Below are positions 33,925 to 44,026 of a stretch of 64,000 nt of DNA, piece after piece. This DNA is from Pseudomonas sp. KUIN-1 (lineage in GTDB: Bacteria > Pseudomonadota > Gammaproteobacteria > Pseudomonadales > Pseudomonadaceae). Within the stretch, counting starts at the first letter, position 1. The number at the start of each line of letters is the position of its first letter. The notes beneath the pieces are model-generated. The model saw nothing but the letters and a program-made list of their open reading frames with translations. It had not been told where the DNA came from and did not search any database. The translations under genes and the position numbers were made by a program. The DNA lies in assembly GCF_009176725.1 (NCBI RefSeq), contig NZ_AP020337.1:3851501-3915500 (forward strand), in the 5' to 3' direction.

Positions 33925-36018
33925 TCAGTCTTCGCGCTCGATCATTTCGTAGATGCGGCTGGCAAACGCTTCCATGGTGAAGGGTTTGGTGAGCACCCAC
34001 ATGCCCGGATCCAGATGGCCGTTGCCAATGATGGCGTTCTCTGCGTACCCGGTGATGAACAGCACTTTGAGGTCGGGTCGAATGATGCGCGCAGCATCGG
34101 CCAATTGCCGGCCATTCATGCCACCCGGCAACCCGACGTCAGTCACCAGCAGGTCGATACGCGCATCGGACTCCAGCACCTTGAGCGCGGATGCACCTTC
34201 GCCCGCCTCGATCGGAATGTAGCCCTGATCCTCCAGCACTTCAGCCACCAGCATGCGGATGGTCGGCTCATCGTCAACAATCATTACCGTGCGCTCGGTC
34301 TGTGCAGGCGCCGATCCACAGGCATCTGCCGCCTCGATCTCTTCTGGCGCCCCGAGGTAATGACGCGGCAGGTACAGGCACATGTTCGTGCCCTGACCAG
34401 GCTCGGAATAGATGCGCACCTGCCCGCCGGACTGGCGCACGAAACCGTACACCATCGATAAGCCCAGCCCCGTACCCTGCCCCAGTGGCTTGGTGGTGAA
34501 GAAAGGGTCGAATACCCGATTGATGACCTCGGGCGACATGCCTGTACCGGTGTCGCTGACACACAGCGACAGGTACTGCCCGGGGATCAGGTCGCGGCCT
34601 TGCGAACCGCGCTCGTCAATCCATCGGTTGGCCGTCTCAATGGTGATCCGCCCGCCTCGCGGCATGGCGTCCCTGGCGTTGATGCACAGGTTCAACAAGG
34701 CATTTTCCAGTTGCGGCGCGTCGATGAAGGTTGACCACAACCCGACCGAGGTCACGACTTCCAGAGTGATGTGCGGCCCGACCGTGCGCCGAATCAGCTC
34801 TTCCATGCCGATCACCAGCCGGTTGATGTCGACCGGTTTGGGGTCCAGGGTTTGCCGGCGCGAAAACGCCAGCAATCGATGAGTCAGTGACGCCGCACGT
34901 TTGGAGGCATCCTGCGCAGCCCCTAGGTAGCGATCCAGTTCATTGAAACGGCCCTGGCTCACCCGTGTCTTGAGCAGTTCCAGCGAGCCCGTGATGCCGG
35001 TCAACAGGTTGTTGAAGTCGTGGGCGATACCGCCAGTCAACTGGCCTACGGCTTCCATTTTCTGGGACTGGCGCAAGGCTTCTTCAGCCTGGCTCAGGCG
35101 CTCCTGCTCGCGCAGCCGTTCGCTGACATCGTAGGCAAACAGGTAAGCGCCAATGGCCTGCCCCTGAGCATTGCGCAGCGTGCTGTAACGTATTTCAAAA
35201 TGGCTGGCCGGATCGTTCGAGTCGCTGAAGCTGACGCTTTCGGCGAACTCTTCGCCCGCTAATGCGCGCGTCCAGCGCCTTTCAAGATCAGCCTTGCTCT
35301 GCGGACGGTCGTCGAGCAGGTCGAGCATACTGTCACCCACTTGCGGCCGGATGCCGAACAGGCGCTCGAACTCGCGCAGTGCCGCGCCATTGATGGCCAT
35401 CCAGCGAAAATTGCAGTCGACGACATGAATGATCGCATTGGTGCCGTTGACGACATCGGCCAGCACATTGCGCTCGGCCACTGCTTCGACAATGCGCGCC
35501 TCCAGTGTCTCGTTCAGCTGCTTGAGCTCCAGTTCAGCGCGCTTGCGTTCAGTGATGTCTTGAAACAGTACAGCGACCTGCCGACGGCTGGCCGGCTCGA
35601 TGCGAAACGCGGTCAAGGCCAGATAGCGCCCGGTGGCCACCAGTTCGCGTTCAAAACGGATCGGCTTGCCGGTCCGCAACACGTCGCCGTAAAACTCCAC
35701 CCAGCCATCGGCCTCCTCGCGAACCATCTCACGCAGCTTCTTGCCCACCACGTTGGAAATGCCGGCGTGGTACTCATAGGCCGGGTTGGCTTCAACGTGA
35801 ATGTAATCGCTCAGCGGACCGTGCGGCCCGTCAAGGAATTCAATGATGCAAAAGCCTTCATCCATGGCGTTGAACAGAAAACGATAACGCTCCCGGGATT
35901 GCGCCAGGGCGTATTCGGCCTCCCGCCCCGTGACGCTCAGGCTCTCTTTAAGCGAAGCGTTTTCCTGCTCCAGAGCCGCTAGCCGGCTCTGGAGATGCTG
36001 TAAATCTGTCGGGGTCAA
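33925..36018 (-). CDS. Hybrid PAS-histidine kinase with C-terminal receiver
   Basis: A 697-residue soluble sensor: an N-terminal coiled-coil segment (about 5-45), PAS domain 1 (about 45-165, ending LFQDITERKRAE), PAS domain 2 (about 185-305), then a HisKA domain with GGIAHDFNNLLTGITGSL (His near 335). The ATPase has NLCINARDAMP, VSDTGTGM and GTGLGLSMVYG, and a receiver domain occupies about 575-695 (MIVDDEPT, LLVTDVGLPGGMNG, LTKPF). It is convergent with ankB. No separate partner regulator is adjacent, so signal and output are unknown. Confidence 0.9.
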   Translation of the reverse strand: MTPTDLQHLQSRLAALEQENASLKESLSVTGREAEYALAQSRERYRFLFNAMDEGFCIIEFLDGPHGPLSDYIHVEANPAYEYHAGISNVVGKKLREMVREEADGWVEFYGDVLRTGKPIRFERELVATGRYLALTAFRIEPASRRQVAVLFQDITERKRAELELKQLNETLEARIVEAVAERNVLADVVNGTNAIIHVVDCNFRWMAINGAALREFERLFGIRPQVGDSMLDLLDDRPQSKADLERRWTRALAGEEFAESVSFSDSNDPASHFEIRYSTLRNAQGQAIGAYLFAYDVSERLREQERLSQAEEALRQSQKMEAVGQLTGGIAHDFNNLLTGITGSLELLKTRVSQGRFNELDRYLGAAQDASKRAASLTHRLLAFSRRQTLDPKPVDINRLVIGMEELIRRTVGPHITLEVVTSVGLWSTFIDAPQLENALLNLCINARDAMPRGGRITIETANRWIDERGSQGRDLIPGQYLSLCVSDTGTGMSPEVINRVFDPFFTTKPLGQGTGLGLSMVYGFVRQSGGQVRIYSEPGQGTNMCLYLPRHYLGAPEEIEAADACGSAPAQTERTVMIVDDEPTIRMLVAEVLEDQGYIPIEAGEGASALKVLESDARIDLLVTDVGLPGGMNGRQLADAARIIRPDLKVLFITGYAENAIIGNGHLDPGMWVLTKPFTMEAFASRIYEMIERED

Positions 36019-36234
36019 AGCGGCGGCACCTGAGGCATTGGTTGCGCCGCTTTCCCGTCATGCGGGGCGGCACGAGCACGCTACGAGAAAAACCACTCGC
36101 ATGCAAAAAATAATGGCGTTTTGAGCTCGTAATTTGTTGGTTCTCGCCAGACCAGAGCGAGAGACGATTTGGTGAGCAGCCTTCACCAGCACAGAAACTT
36201 ACCCTGCAGGACCGCTCCCATCGCCGCAGCGATG

Positions 36235-36459
36235 TCAGTTCGATGCTGAGGCTGCGGCATGCAGGCGCAGCCATTGGTCTGCGACTTGCCCCATGTTCTT
36301 GGGCTCGCCATTGTTGATCCACGCCATGAATGGCCGATCGAACCTGAACGACGCCCCGCACTGCAAGGTCATGAAGCGCCTGACGTTCTGCGTATTCCGA
36401 TAGGTGTCATCCACCGGCGTGTCACGCGTGATGAGGTCGGAGTGCCAATCGAAAGCCAT
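36235..36459 (-). CDS. DUF6434-like small protein
   Basis: A 74-residue protein starting MAFDWHSDLITRDTPVDDTY and containing NTQNVRRFMTLQCGASFRFD and RPFMAWI, a pattern I associate with the DUF6434 family of short uncharacterised proteins. AAGG precedes the ATG. No function can be given. Confidence 0.65.
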   Translation of the reverse strand: MAFDWHSDLITRDTPVDDTYRNTQNVRRFMTLQCGASFRFDRPFMAWINNGEPKNMGQVADQWLRLHAAASASN

Positions 36460-36568
36460 GCCTTAATCCTTCTGCTGTCGGGTTGCAGGCACTCTTTATA
36501 GCGGGATTCTGGTGCAGTCGCGAGGTTTGGAAGGGCTTGTGGCGTAGAGGAAATTGCGCAAACCCGCC

Positions 36569-37453
36569 TCACTCTCCCGCAAACGGTACCAGCGACTCCA
36601 GCAGCCACGCCCCCGCAGGCCCCAGACTGCGCTGGAACGACCAGATGACGTCCACCGCCGAGCGCCGTGGCCAGCCTGAGACTTGCAGTTCTTTCAGCAG
36701 TCCGCCCGAGTAGCGCGACACCAGCCAGCGCGGCAATGCCGACCAGCCAAACCCGAACGCAGCCATGTCCATCAACAGCAGGTAATTGGGTGCCGACCAA
36801 TGCCGATGGCCGCTGGTGGGCAGGTCGTCAGTGGGGATGCTGTGCTCGATCAGCGTATTGAGGCGCAAGGCGCGATAGCGGGCCAGCTGTTGGTAATCGA
36901 CCCGTTCCAGCGCGGCAAGCGGATGTTTGTGCGACACGAACAGCCCGAAATCGGCACTTTCATCGATGGTCGCGTGACCGATTTCCGGTGGATAGCTGGC
37001 TTGTGCCGACAGCAGCCCCAGTGACGCCCTCCCCGACTGCACCAGGCTGATGGCGTCGCCATGCTCGGCGAACACGCATTCCATCTCCAGCTCTGGAAAG
37101 CGTTGATCGAGCTCGGTCATCAGCCGTTCGAAATCGGCAAACTGGTTGGCATCCGACAGCACCAGCGTCAGCCGTGGCTCGACGCCTGCCGCAAGCCGCG
37201 CAGCCGCGCGACGCAGCCGGTCCGAGGCGCACAGCAGATCATCGACACGACCCAGCATGACCCTCCCCGCTTCGGTCAGGACCGGTTGCCTGGAAGAACG
37301 ATCGAACAGCTCCAGGCCCAGATCGATTTCCAGGCGGGCGATTGCTTCACTGATGGTCGATTGACTCTTGCCCAGCCGGCGTGCGGCGGCGCTGAACGAA
37401 CCCAGGGCAGCAATCTGGGCGAAGGCTTCCAGGGCTTCGGGTGAATAACTCAT
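36569..37453 (-). CDS. LysR-family transcriptional regulator
   Basis: A 294-residue LysR protein: winged helix-turn-helix at residues 1-62 (FSAAARRLGKSQSTISEAIARLE) and a substrate-binding domain after about 90. It is divergent from the PACE-family efflux gene at 37552 and probably controls it. The 98-bp gap between the two starts contains the AT-richer GGTTTAACCGATGG region with a short TCGGTTTAACCGA palindrome at about 37466-37478, a candidate operator. Confidence 0.88.
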   Translation of the reverse strand: MSYSPEALEAFAQIAALGSFSAAARRLGKSQSTISEAIARLEIDLGLELFDRSSRQPVLTEAGRVMLGRVDDLLCASDRLRRAAARLAAGVEPRLTLVLSDANQFADFERLMTELDQRFPELEMECVFAEHGDAISLVQSGRASLGLLSAQASYPPEIGHATIDESADFGLFVSHKHPLAALERVDYQQLARYRALRLNTLIEHSIPTDDLPTSGHRHWSAPNYLLLMDMAAFGFGWSALPRWLVSRYSGGLLKELQVSGWPRRSAVDVIWSFQRSLGPAGAWLLESLVPFAGE

Positions 37454-37551
37454 GGCACTCTCAAATCGGTTTAACCGATGGTATTGATTTTCAGATTAAC
37501 GCAAACACCGATGATAATGCTGCCATCAACCAGCACCAAGGGCAGCGTAGT

Positions 37552-38031
37552 ATGAGTAACAGCCAACCGCACATTGACCAGCACCCCGGCGTCGCCAGCA
37601 AAACCCTGCGTGAGCGGGCACTGCATGCCGCGCTGTTCGAGGCCGGCGGCGTGATTCTGGTCGCACCGTTGCTGGCCTGGCTGATGAACCAGTCACTGGC
37701 GATGATGGGCGCCATGACGGTGATGATCTCGACCATCGCCATGCTGTGGAACATGACCTACAACGCGCTGTTCGACCGCCTGCGCAAGCGCTACGGATTT
37801 TCCATGAGCCTGACGGTCCGCGTCCTGCACGCAACGGGTTTCGAAGCCGGACTGATTCTGGCCGTGGTGCCGCTGGCCGCATGGTGGCTGACGATCAGCC
37901 TGATGGAAGCGTTCTGGCTGGACATCGGCCTGCTGCTGATGTTTCTGCCCTACACCCTGCTGTTCAACTGGGCCTACGACACACTCCGTGAACGCCTGGT
38001 GCAGCGACGTCTGGCAAGGTGCGAGGTGTGA
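37552..38031 (+). CDS. PACE-family efflux transporter
   Basis: A 159-residue membrane protein with four helices in two tandem bacterial transmembrane pair units. Each unit shows the family pattern: RALHAALFEAGGVILVAPL with WNMTYNALFD, and RVLHATGFEAGLILAVVPL with FNWAYDTLRE. The conserved glutamate in helix 1 (FEAGG) needed for proton coupling is present. Relatives (AceI) export chlorhexidine, while the native substrates may be short diamines. It is controlled most likely by the divergent LysR gene. Confidence 0.9.
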   Translation: MSNSQPHIDQHPGVASKTLRERALHAALFEAGGVILVAPLLAWLMNQSLAMMGAMTVMISTIAMLWNMTYNALFDRLRKRYGFSMSLTVRVLHATGFEAGLILAVVPLAAWWLTISLMEAFWLDIGLLLMFLPYTLLFNWAYDTLRERLVQRRLARCEV

Positions 38032-38134
38032 TGCATCACGCACATGCATACCGTGCATCAAATGTTCTCACTGGCTAATCAAATCCTCGTCATTGCACAC
38101 TGTCCCCCACTGACCCAGGCAAGGACACCCTTCG

Positions 38135-38968
38135 ATGACAACTGAAGTACTCAAACTGGCGGCGTTCAGCGATGGAGATCGCGGTGGCAACCCGGCAGGT
38201 GTGTGGATTGGCGATGCGTTGCCCGATGACGCTGTCATGCAGCAGATTGCCGCCGACATCGGCTTTTCCGAAACGGCGTTCGCTGCGCCTGTCGAAGGCG
38301 GCTGGCGGGTGCGGTATTTCTCGCCGCTGGCAGAAGTACCTTTTTGCGGGCACGCGACCATCGCCCTGGGCGCAGCGCTGGCGGCACAGCAAGGCGATGG
38401 CGTGTTTCAGCTGACACTCAATCAGGCGCAGATTACCGTCGAGGGCCACGCGTAGGGCTTGCTGACGTCGGCGGCGCTGCAATCGCCGCCTACCTTCAGT
38501 AAGCCGATCAGTACGCCGGTGCTGGAACAAGCCCTGGCGCTGTTCGGCTATAGCCATGCCGATCTGGATGAGCGCATTACCCCCGCGCTTATCAATGGCG
38601 GTGCCGGGCATCTGCTGCTGGCGCTGAACAGCCGGGCCAGGCTCAAGGCCATGCGCTACGACCAGCAGGCGGGTCACGACCTGATGGTTCGTGAAGGCTG
38701 GGCGACGATTCTGCTGGCGTGGGCCGAGACCGATCAGTTGTTCCACACCCGCAACCCGTTTGCGTTTGGCGGCGTCTATGAAGACCCGGCCACCGGTTCG
38801 GCCACGGCAGCACTGGGCGGCTACCTGCGCGAGATCGGCTGGCCGCATGGCGGTTTGATAGACATTATTCAGGGCGAGGACATGGGCAGCCCGTCGCGCC
38901 TGCGCGCCGAAATCCCGCAGCAACCGGGAAGCTCCATCCGGGTGTCGGGGATGGCGCGCAGGTTGTAA
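38135..38968 (+). pseudogene. PhzF-family isomerase, interrupted by an in-frame amber stop
   Basis: The frame from ATG 38135 encodes a PhzF/YddE-type protein with the catalytic-glutamate segment GFSETAFAA and EVPFCGHATIALGAAL. It stops at TAG (38453-38455) after about 106 codons. The same frame continues without interruption to 38968 with NGGAGHLLLAL, YEDPATGSATAALGGYL and a normal C-terminus. Total length of about 277 codons is that of intact homologues, so a single base change has broken the gene. No frameshift is seen. Confidence 0.85.
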
Positions 38969-38974
38969 TACCGA

Positions 38975-40126
38975 TCAGGTCCTGAGCTTGCTGCCGCCGA
39001 TCGCCACGCCTACCAGCATCACGGCGACGATCATGAACGCCAGTTCAAGGCTGCTGACATGGGCGATGAAACCGATTGCCGCAGGACCGATCAGAATCCC
39101 GGCGTAGCCGACTGTAGTAATGGCCGGGATGGCCACGCTTTCAGGCATGGTCTTCTGCCGACCGGCTGCGCTGTAGCAGACCGGCACGATGTTCGAGCAA
39201 CCCGCCCCCACCAGTGCATACCCCAGCAGCGCAGCCTGCCAGAACGGGATCAATGTCGCGACGGCCAGGCCCGCCGCGGCACACAGTCCGCCGAGAATGA
39301 TCACTCGAGTGGAGCCGACCCGTTTTACCACTGCATCGCCAAACAGCCGTCCCAGGGTCATGGTCGCGGCGAATACCGCATAACCCAGCCCGGCATAGGA
39401 AGGCTCGACACCCCGCAACGAGGTCAGGAATACCGCGCTCCAGTCGAGCATCGCGCCTTCGGCCAGGAATACAGTGAAGCACAGCAGGCCGATAAACAGC
39501 ACCACGCCACGCGGAATCGCAAAGGCCGGTCCATCGGACGGACTGCCATAGGGCAATAGATTTGGCGCCGCTTTCGCCAGCGCGGCCAGGGTCAGCACCA
39601 CCACAATCAGCATCGCAGCAAAAGGCGAGATACCCAGGCTGAGCAGGCCGGCGACACCCGCCGCACCGACAATCCCGCCGAGGCTGAACAGGCCGTGAAA
39701 ACCCGACATCATCGTCTCGCCGCTGGCGCGCTCGACAATCACCGCCTGCACGTTGGCCGTGCAATCCACTCCGCCCATGCTCGCACCAAACAGAAACAGC
39801 GTGGCTATCAATAGCGGCAGACTGGAAATCGTCGCCAGTAGCGGCAGGCACAGGCAGATCAACAGCGTCGAACACACCAGCAGGCGCCGACAGCCAAACC
39901 GCGCCGCCAGTGCGCCCGCCAGCGGCATCGAAATGATCGAGCCCACCCCCAGGCACAACAACAAGAGCCCGAGTGTGCCCTCATCAAGGCCCATCCGCTG
40001 TTTGACGTAAGGCACCAGCGGCGCCCACGAGGCCACGCTGAAACCGGCAATGAAAAACGCGATACGCGTCGAAGACTGTTCCGCCCGAGCCTTGGCATCC
40101 TGGGCTGCGGTGCTGAAAGAGGTCAT
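38975..40126 (-). CDS. MFS transporter (YbjJ-like)
   Basis: A 383-residue major facilitator with about 12 helices. It shows FFIAGFSVASWAPLVPYVKQ at the start, GSIISMPLAGALAARFGCRR in the first half and GRLFGDAVVKRVGSTRVI between helices 8 and 9. It resembles YbjJ-type transporters of unknown substrate. The ATG at 40126 has AAGGAG upstream, which decides it over the longer frame to 40159. It is convergent with the broken phzF gene. Confidence 0.87.
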   Translation of the reverse strand: MTSFSTAAQDAKARAEQSSTRIAFFIAGFSVASWAPLVPYVKQRMGLDEGTLGLLLLCLGVGSIISMPLAGALAARFGCRRLLVCSTLLICLCLPLLATISSLPLLIATLFLFGASMGGVDCTANVQAVIVERASGETMMSGFHGLFSLGGIVGAAGVAGLLSLGISPFAAMLIVVVLTLAALAKAAPNLLPYGSPSDGPAFAIPRGVVLFIGLLCFTVFLAEGAMLDWSAVFLTSLRGVEPSYAGLGYAVFAATMTLGRLFGDAVVKRVGSTRVIILGGLCAAAGLAVATLIPFWQAALLGYALVGAGCSNIVPVCYSAAGRQKTMPESVAIPAITTVGYAGILIGPAAIGFIAHVSSLELAFMIVAVMLVGVAIGGSKLRT

Positions 40127-40350
40127 GCATGCTCCTTGTAATTTGCCGAGTACGGTCACACCGACCAGCGCGACAGCCTAACAAAGCTGATCGATTAGCC
40201 AAAACCTCTGATGCACTTAAAGGAGGCTCGTTCCATCGCCATGCGGGGGACGCCTGATTTGCAGCTTTTTGCACCTCAGGCCAGTAGACTGGCGAGCAAG
40301 CGCACCAGACAGGTGCGTAATCTGTCGAATCAGCTGTTGCGGAGGCCGTT

Positions 40351-41235
40351 GTGTACAAAGGTGTGGTGCTGTCGGTCCTGGCGTCTACGCTGTTCGGGGT
40401 CATGTATTTCTATACGTCACTGATGACCCCGCTCGACGGTGAAGAAATCTTTGGCTGGCGCATGCTGCTCACCGTGCCATGCGCGACGCTGTTCATGCTG
40501 GTCAGCGGTGACTGGCGGCGAGTCCGCGAAGTGGCTGTCCGGCTCAGGCAGCAACCGCTGCTGATCTTCGCGCTGCTGCTGTCTTCGGTGCTGCTCGGTG
40601 CGCAGCTGCTGATCTTCATGTGGGCACCGCTGCACGGGCGCAGTCTGGAGGTATCGCTGGGCTATTTCCTGCTGCCGCTGAGCATGATTCTCACCGGCCG
40701 CGTGGTGTATGGCGAGCACCTCTCCTACCTGCAGAAAGTCGCTGCGGTGTTTGCCATGATCGGCGTGGGGCATGAGCTGTGGCGGCTGGGCAGTTTCTCC
40801 TGGGAGACCCTGCTGGTCGCGGGCGGCTATCCGCTGTACTTCGTGCTGCGTCGCAAGCTCAAGACCGATCACCTCGGCGGGCTCTGGTTCGACATGCTGC
40901 TGATGCTGCCCATCGGCCTGTGGTTCATCGCCCACGGCCATCCGCAGGCCATTCAGCAGGCACCGCTGTTGTACCTGCTGATTCCGCTGCTCGGGGTGAT
41001 CAGTGCCTCGGCGCTGGTCAGTTACATTCTTGCCAGCCGCCTGCTGCCGTTCAGCCTGTTCGGGCTGCTCAGTTATGTCGAGCCGATCCTGCTGGTCGGC
41101 GTCGCCCTGCTGCTGGGCGAAAGCATCAGTCGCGATGAATGGCTGACGTACCTGCCGATCTGGCTGGCCGTGGTGGTCCTGATGATCGAAGGCGCCAAGC
41201 ATATGCTGGCCCAGCGCCGCCGGGACGCGAGCTGA
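40351..41235 (+). CDS. rarD: EamA/RarD family transporter
   Basis: A 294-residue protein with ten predicted helices in the RarD branch of the drug/metabolite transporter superfamily: YKGVVLSVLASTLFGVMYF, EIFGWRMLLTVPCATLFM and LFGLLSYVEPILLVGVALLLGE. The substrate is unknown. It starts with GTG, preceded by GGAGG. It is divergent from the MFS gene and convergent with zapE, with only three bases between the two stops. Confidence 0.86.
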   Translation: MYKGVVLSVLASTLFGVMYFYTSLMTPLDGEEIFGWRMLLTVPCATLFMLVSGDWRRVREVAVRLRQQPLLIFALLLSSVLLGAQLLIFMWAPLHGRSLEVSLGYFLLPLSMILTGRVVYGEHLSYLQKVAAVFAMIGVGHELWRLGSFSWETLLVAGGYPLYFVLRRKLKTDHLGGLWFDMLLMLPIGLWFIAHGHPQAIQQAPLLYLLIPLLGVISASALVSYILASRLLPFSLFGLLSYVEPILLVGVALLLGESISRDEWLTYLPIWLAVVVLMIEGAKHMLAQRRRDAS

Positions 41236-41238
41236 GCG

Positions 41239-42354
41239 TCAGGACTCGGTGAAACGCTCCAGCTGCATTTCCTGAAGCCGACTGAGGGTGCGCCGGAAGG
41301 CAAACGACAAGTAGCCCTCGGTGTACAGCTCGTCCATCGGCACCGGCGCTTCGACATACAGCGGAATGCGCCGGTCATAGCACTCGTCGACCAGCGCGAT
41401 GAAACGGCGCACGCCATCATCGTTGGGCGACAACTGCGGCAGCTCGCGATCGCCTGCGGTCACCTGCTCGACGCCATCCTCGGTGCCGCGGGCAATTTTC
41501 GCTTCGCGCTGTGCGGCCCCCAGCAGCGGCACCTCGCTGAGCAGAATCACCGAAAAGCGATCGCACAAGGCGATGAAATCCATGGCCGCCAGCGGCTGTT
41601 CGCAAAGGTCGCGATAGCGGCACCACACGGCCGTGTCGGAATGCTGAACCACGTTGATGCTGCGATAACCGAGCATGACCTGCGAATCGTGAACCGGCTG
41701 ATCCGCGCTCAACGCGTCGAAGATGCCCTGCAAGGCGCTGGGTCGACCGGCTTCGGCAATCCAGTAACGCTGATGCAGTTGCCCGGGGTGCAGCCGGTGA
41801 TCCTCGCCGCCGTCGACCGCCACGACATCCATGTACTTGAGAATGGCCGCAACCGCTGGCAGGAAGCGCTCGCGATTATGGCCGTGGCTGTATAACTGCT
41901 CCGGTGGCTGGTTGGACGTGCAGACCAGCACCACACCCTCTTCGAACATCACCTGCAGCAGCCCGCCGAGGATCACTGCGTCGCCGATATCGGTGACGAA
42001 CAGCTCGTCGAAACACATCACCCGCACGTCACGCGCCAGCTCCCTGGCGACCACAGTCAGGGGTTGGGAAGTGCCCATCAACTCGAACATGCGTTTGTGC
42101 ACCCAACGCATGAAGTGATGAAAATGCTGACGCCGGGCCGGTACGCTCAGGCTCTCGAAAAAGCGGTCCATCAGCCAGGTCTTGCCACGCCCGACCGGTC
42201 CCCACAGATAAACGCCGCGTGCCCGACCGCGAGCGTCGGCCAGCCCCTCGTAACACGCCTGCAACTGCCGGGCGGCCTGCAATTGCGCCTGGTCGGGTTG
42301 AAAACCACGCTGGACGGCACGTTCGTAGGCTTGCAGAGGAGAGACGGCATCCAT
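41239..42354 (-). CDS. zapE: AFG1/ZapE-type ATPase
   Basis: A 371-residue P-loop ATPase. Walker A is GPVGRGKTWLMDRFF (about residues 52-59 for GPVGRGKT) and Walker B is VMCFDELFVTDIGDA. The conserved SNQPPEQLY and GHNRERFLPAV segments identify the AFG1/LACE1 family to which E. coli ZapE, an ATPase acting at the division ring, belongs. Many pseudomonads also carry another member, so this could be a paralogue. The ATG at 42354 fits the family; the frame to 42417 does not. Confidence 0.83.
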   Translation of the reverse strand: MDAVSPLQAYERAVQRGFQPDQAQLQAARQLQACYEGLADARGRARGVYLWGPVGRGKTWLMDRFFESLSVPARRQHFHHFMRWVHKRMFELMGTSQPLTVVARELARDVRVMCFDELFVTDIGDAVILGGLLQVMFEEGVVLVCTSNQPPEQLYSHGHNRERFLPAVAAILKYMDVVAVDGGEDHRLHPGQLHQRYWIAEAGRPSALQGIFDALSADQPVHDSQVMLGYRSINVVQHSDTAVWCRYRDLCEQPLAAMDFIALCDRFSVILLSEVPLLGAAQREAKIARGTEDGVEQVTAGDRELPQLSPNDDGVRRFIALVDECYDRRIPLYVEAPVPMDELYTEGYLSFAFRRTLSRLQEMQLERFTES

Positions 42355-42436
42355 CAGGCACACACCCTTCGCTATCGGAGAAAAGACATCCAGCCTATAC
42401 GAGGCTGCGTCGCGCAACGCAACTCATCAACTCAAC

Positions 42437-43882
42437 TCAGGCATGCTGCACGCCGGCACGCTTGAGCAGTCGCTTGCAGCGCTCGGACAGGTGGACCACA
42501 CGCAGATGCTTGCCCGCTTTGGCGTAACGCTCGCGCAGGGTCTTGAGCGCAGCGATGGCCGAGTAGTCGACAAAGCTCAGGTGGCGGCAATCCAGAGTCA
42601 CCTGAGTCGGGTCTTCGGCCGGGTTGAACTGGTCGAGAAACGGTGTGATCGAGGCGAAGAACAGCGTGCCATGCAGGTGGTAGACCTTGCTGCCATCCGC
42701 TTCGACATGGCTGTCGGCGTACAGCTCGCGAGCCTGCTGCCAGGCGAAATTGATCGCCGCGATAATAATCCCGAACAGCACTGCGGTGGCCAGATCGGTC
42801 AGCACCGTGACCACGGTCACGGCAATGATCGCCAGTACATCGTTGACCGGCACCTTGCGCAACACACGCAACGAGGCCCAGGCGAAGGTCTGCTGGGCGA
42901 CCACGAACATCACTCCGACCAGTGCCGCCAGTGGAATGCGCTCGATCAGCGGCGAGAGAAACAGCACGAACATCAGGATCATCAAGCCGGCGACCACGCC
43001 CGACAGCCGACCGCGGCCGCCAGAACTGAGGTTGATCACGGTCTGGCCGATCATCGCGCAGCCGCCCATGCCGCCGAAGGCACCGGACACCACGTTGGCA
43101 GCGCCCAGTGCTACACATTCGCGATCCGGATAACCACGGGTTTCGGTGATTTCGTCGGTCAGGTTCAGGGTCAGCAGGGTTTCCAGCAGACCGACCAGCG
43201 CCATCAGAATGGCGTACGGGGCAATGATGCGCAGGGTCTCAAGATTCCACGGAATATCCGGCATGGCGAATACCGGCAAGCCACCGGCAATGTGCGCCAT
43301 GTCGCCCAGGGTGCGAGTCGGCAGGCCGAGCAGGTACACCGCCAGCCCGACGCTGAGGATGGCCACCAGCGCTGGCGGCGCAATGCGGGTCAGGCGTGGC
43401 AACAGGTAGACAATCGCCATGGTCAGCGCCACCAGCCCGATCATCACGTACAGCGGCGTACCGCTGAGCCACGAATCACCGACCTTGAAGTGCTCAAGTT
43501 GCGCCATCGCAATGACGATCGCCAGGCCGTTGACGAAGCCCAGCATCACCGGATACGGCACCAGCCGCACCAGTTTGCCGAGCCGCAGCAAGCCGAACAG
43601 GATCATGATCAGACCGCCTAGCAATACGGTCGCCAGCAAATACTGCAAGCCCTGCTGAACCACCAGCGCGACGATCACCACCGCCATGGAACCGGCCGCA
43701 CCGGACACCATGCCCGGGCGCCCGCCGAACAGCGCGGTCAGCGTACAGATGATGAATGCGCCGTAGAGCCCCATCAGCGGATTGAGATGGGCCACCAGCG
43801 CAAAGGCGATGCACTCGGGCACCAATGCAAAAGATGTGGTGAGGCCTGCCAGAACGTCGGCACGTATACGGATCGTTTTCAT
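42437..43882 (-). CDS. SulP-family anion transporter with STAS domain
   Basis: A 481-residue SulP transporter: about 12-14 helices starting RADVLAGLTTSFALVPECIA, with GLYGAFIICTLTALFGGRPG, TETRGYPDRECVALGAANVV and GGMGGCAMIGQTVINLSSGG, then a C-terminal STAS domain (about 395-475; LHGTLFFASITPFLDQF, LDCRHLSFVDYSAIAAL). Relatives carry sulfate, bicarbonate or dicarboxylates; the substrate is not evident. It stands alone, upstream of zapE in the same direction with an 82-bp gap. Confidence 0.9.
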   Translation of the reverse strand: MKTIRIRADVLAGLTTSFALVPECIAFALVAHLNPLMGLYGAFIICTLTALFGGRPGMVSGAAGSMAVVIVALVVQQGLQYLLATVLLGGLIMILFGLLRLGKLVRLVPYPVMLGFVNGLAIVIAMAQLEHFKVGDSWLSGTPLYVMIGLVALTMAIVYLLPRLTRIAPPALVAILSVGLAVYLLGLPTRTLGDMAHIAGGLPVFAMPDIPWNLETLRIIAPYAILMALVGLLETLLTLNLTDEITETRGYPDRECVALGAANVVSGAFGGMGGCAMIGQTVINLSSGGRGRLSGVVAGLMILMFVLFLSPLIERIPLAALVGVMFVVAQQTFAWASLRVLRKVPVNDVLAIIAVTVVTVLTDLATAVLFGIIIAAINFAWQQARELYADSHVEADGSKVYHLHGTLFFASITPFLDQFNPAEDPTQVTLDCRHLSFVDYSAIAALKTLRERYAKAGKHLRVVHLSERCKRLLKRAGVQHA

Positions 43883-44026
43883 GGGTTACCTGAGCGGCGC
43901 TCCATGGAGGAAGCGCAAAAAAGGGGGCATATTACGCAAACCTTTGACGACCGACCACCACGGTGGGGCTTCCAGGAAAGCTCTCTGATGATCGGCCCAT
44001 GCCTCAAAACAACAAGGAGTAAACCG

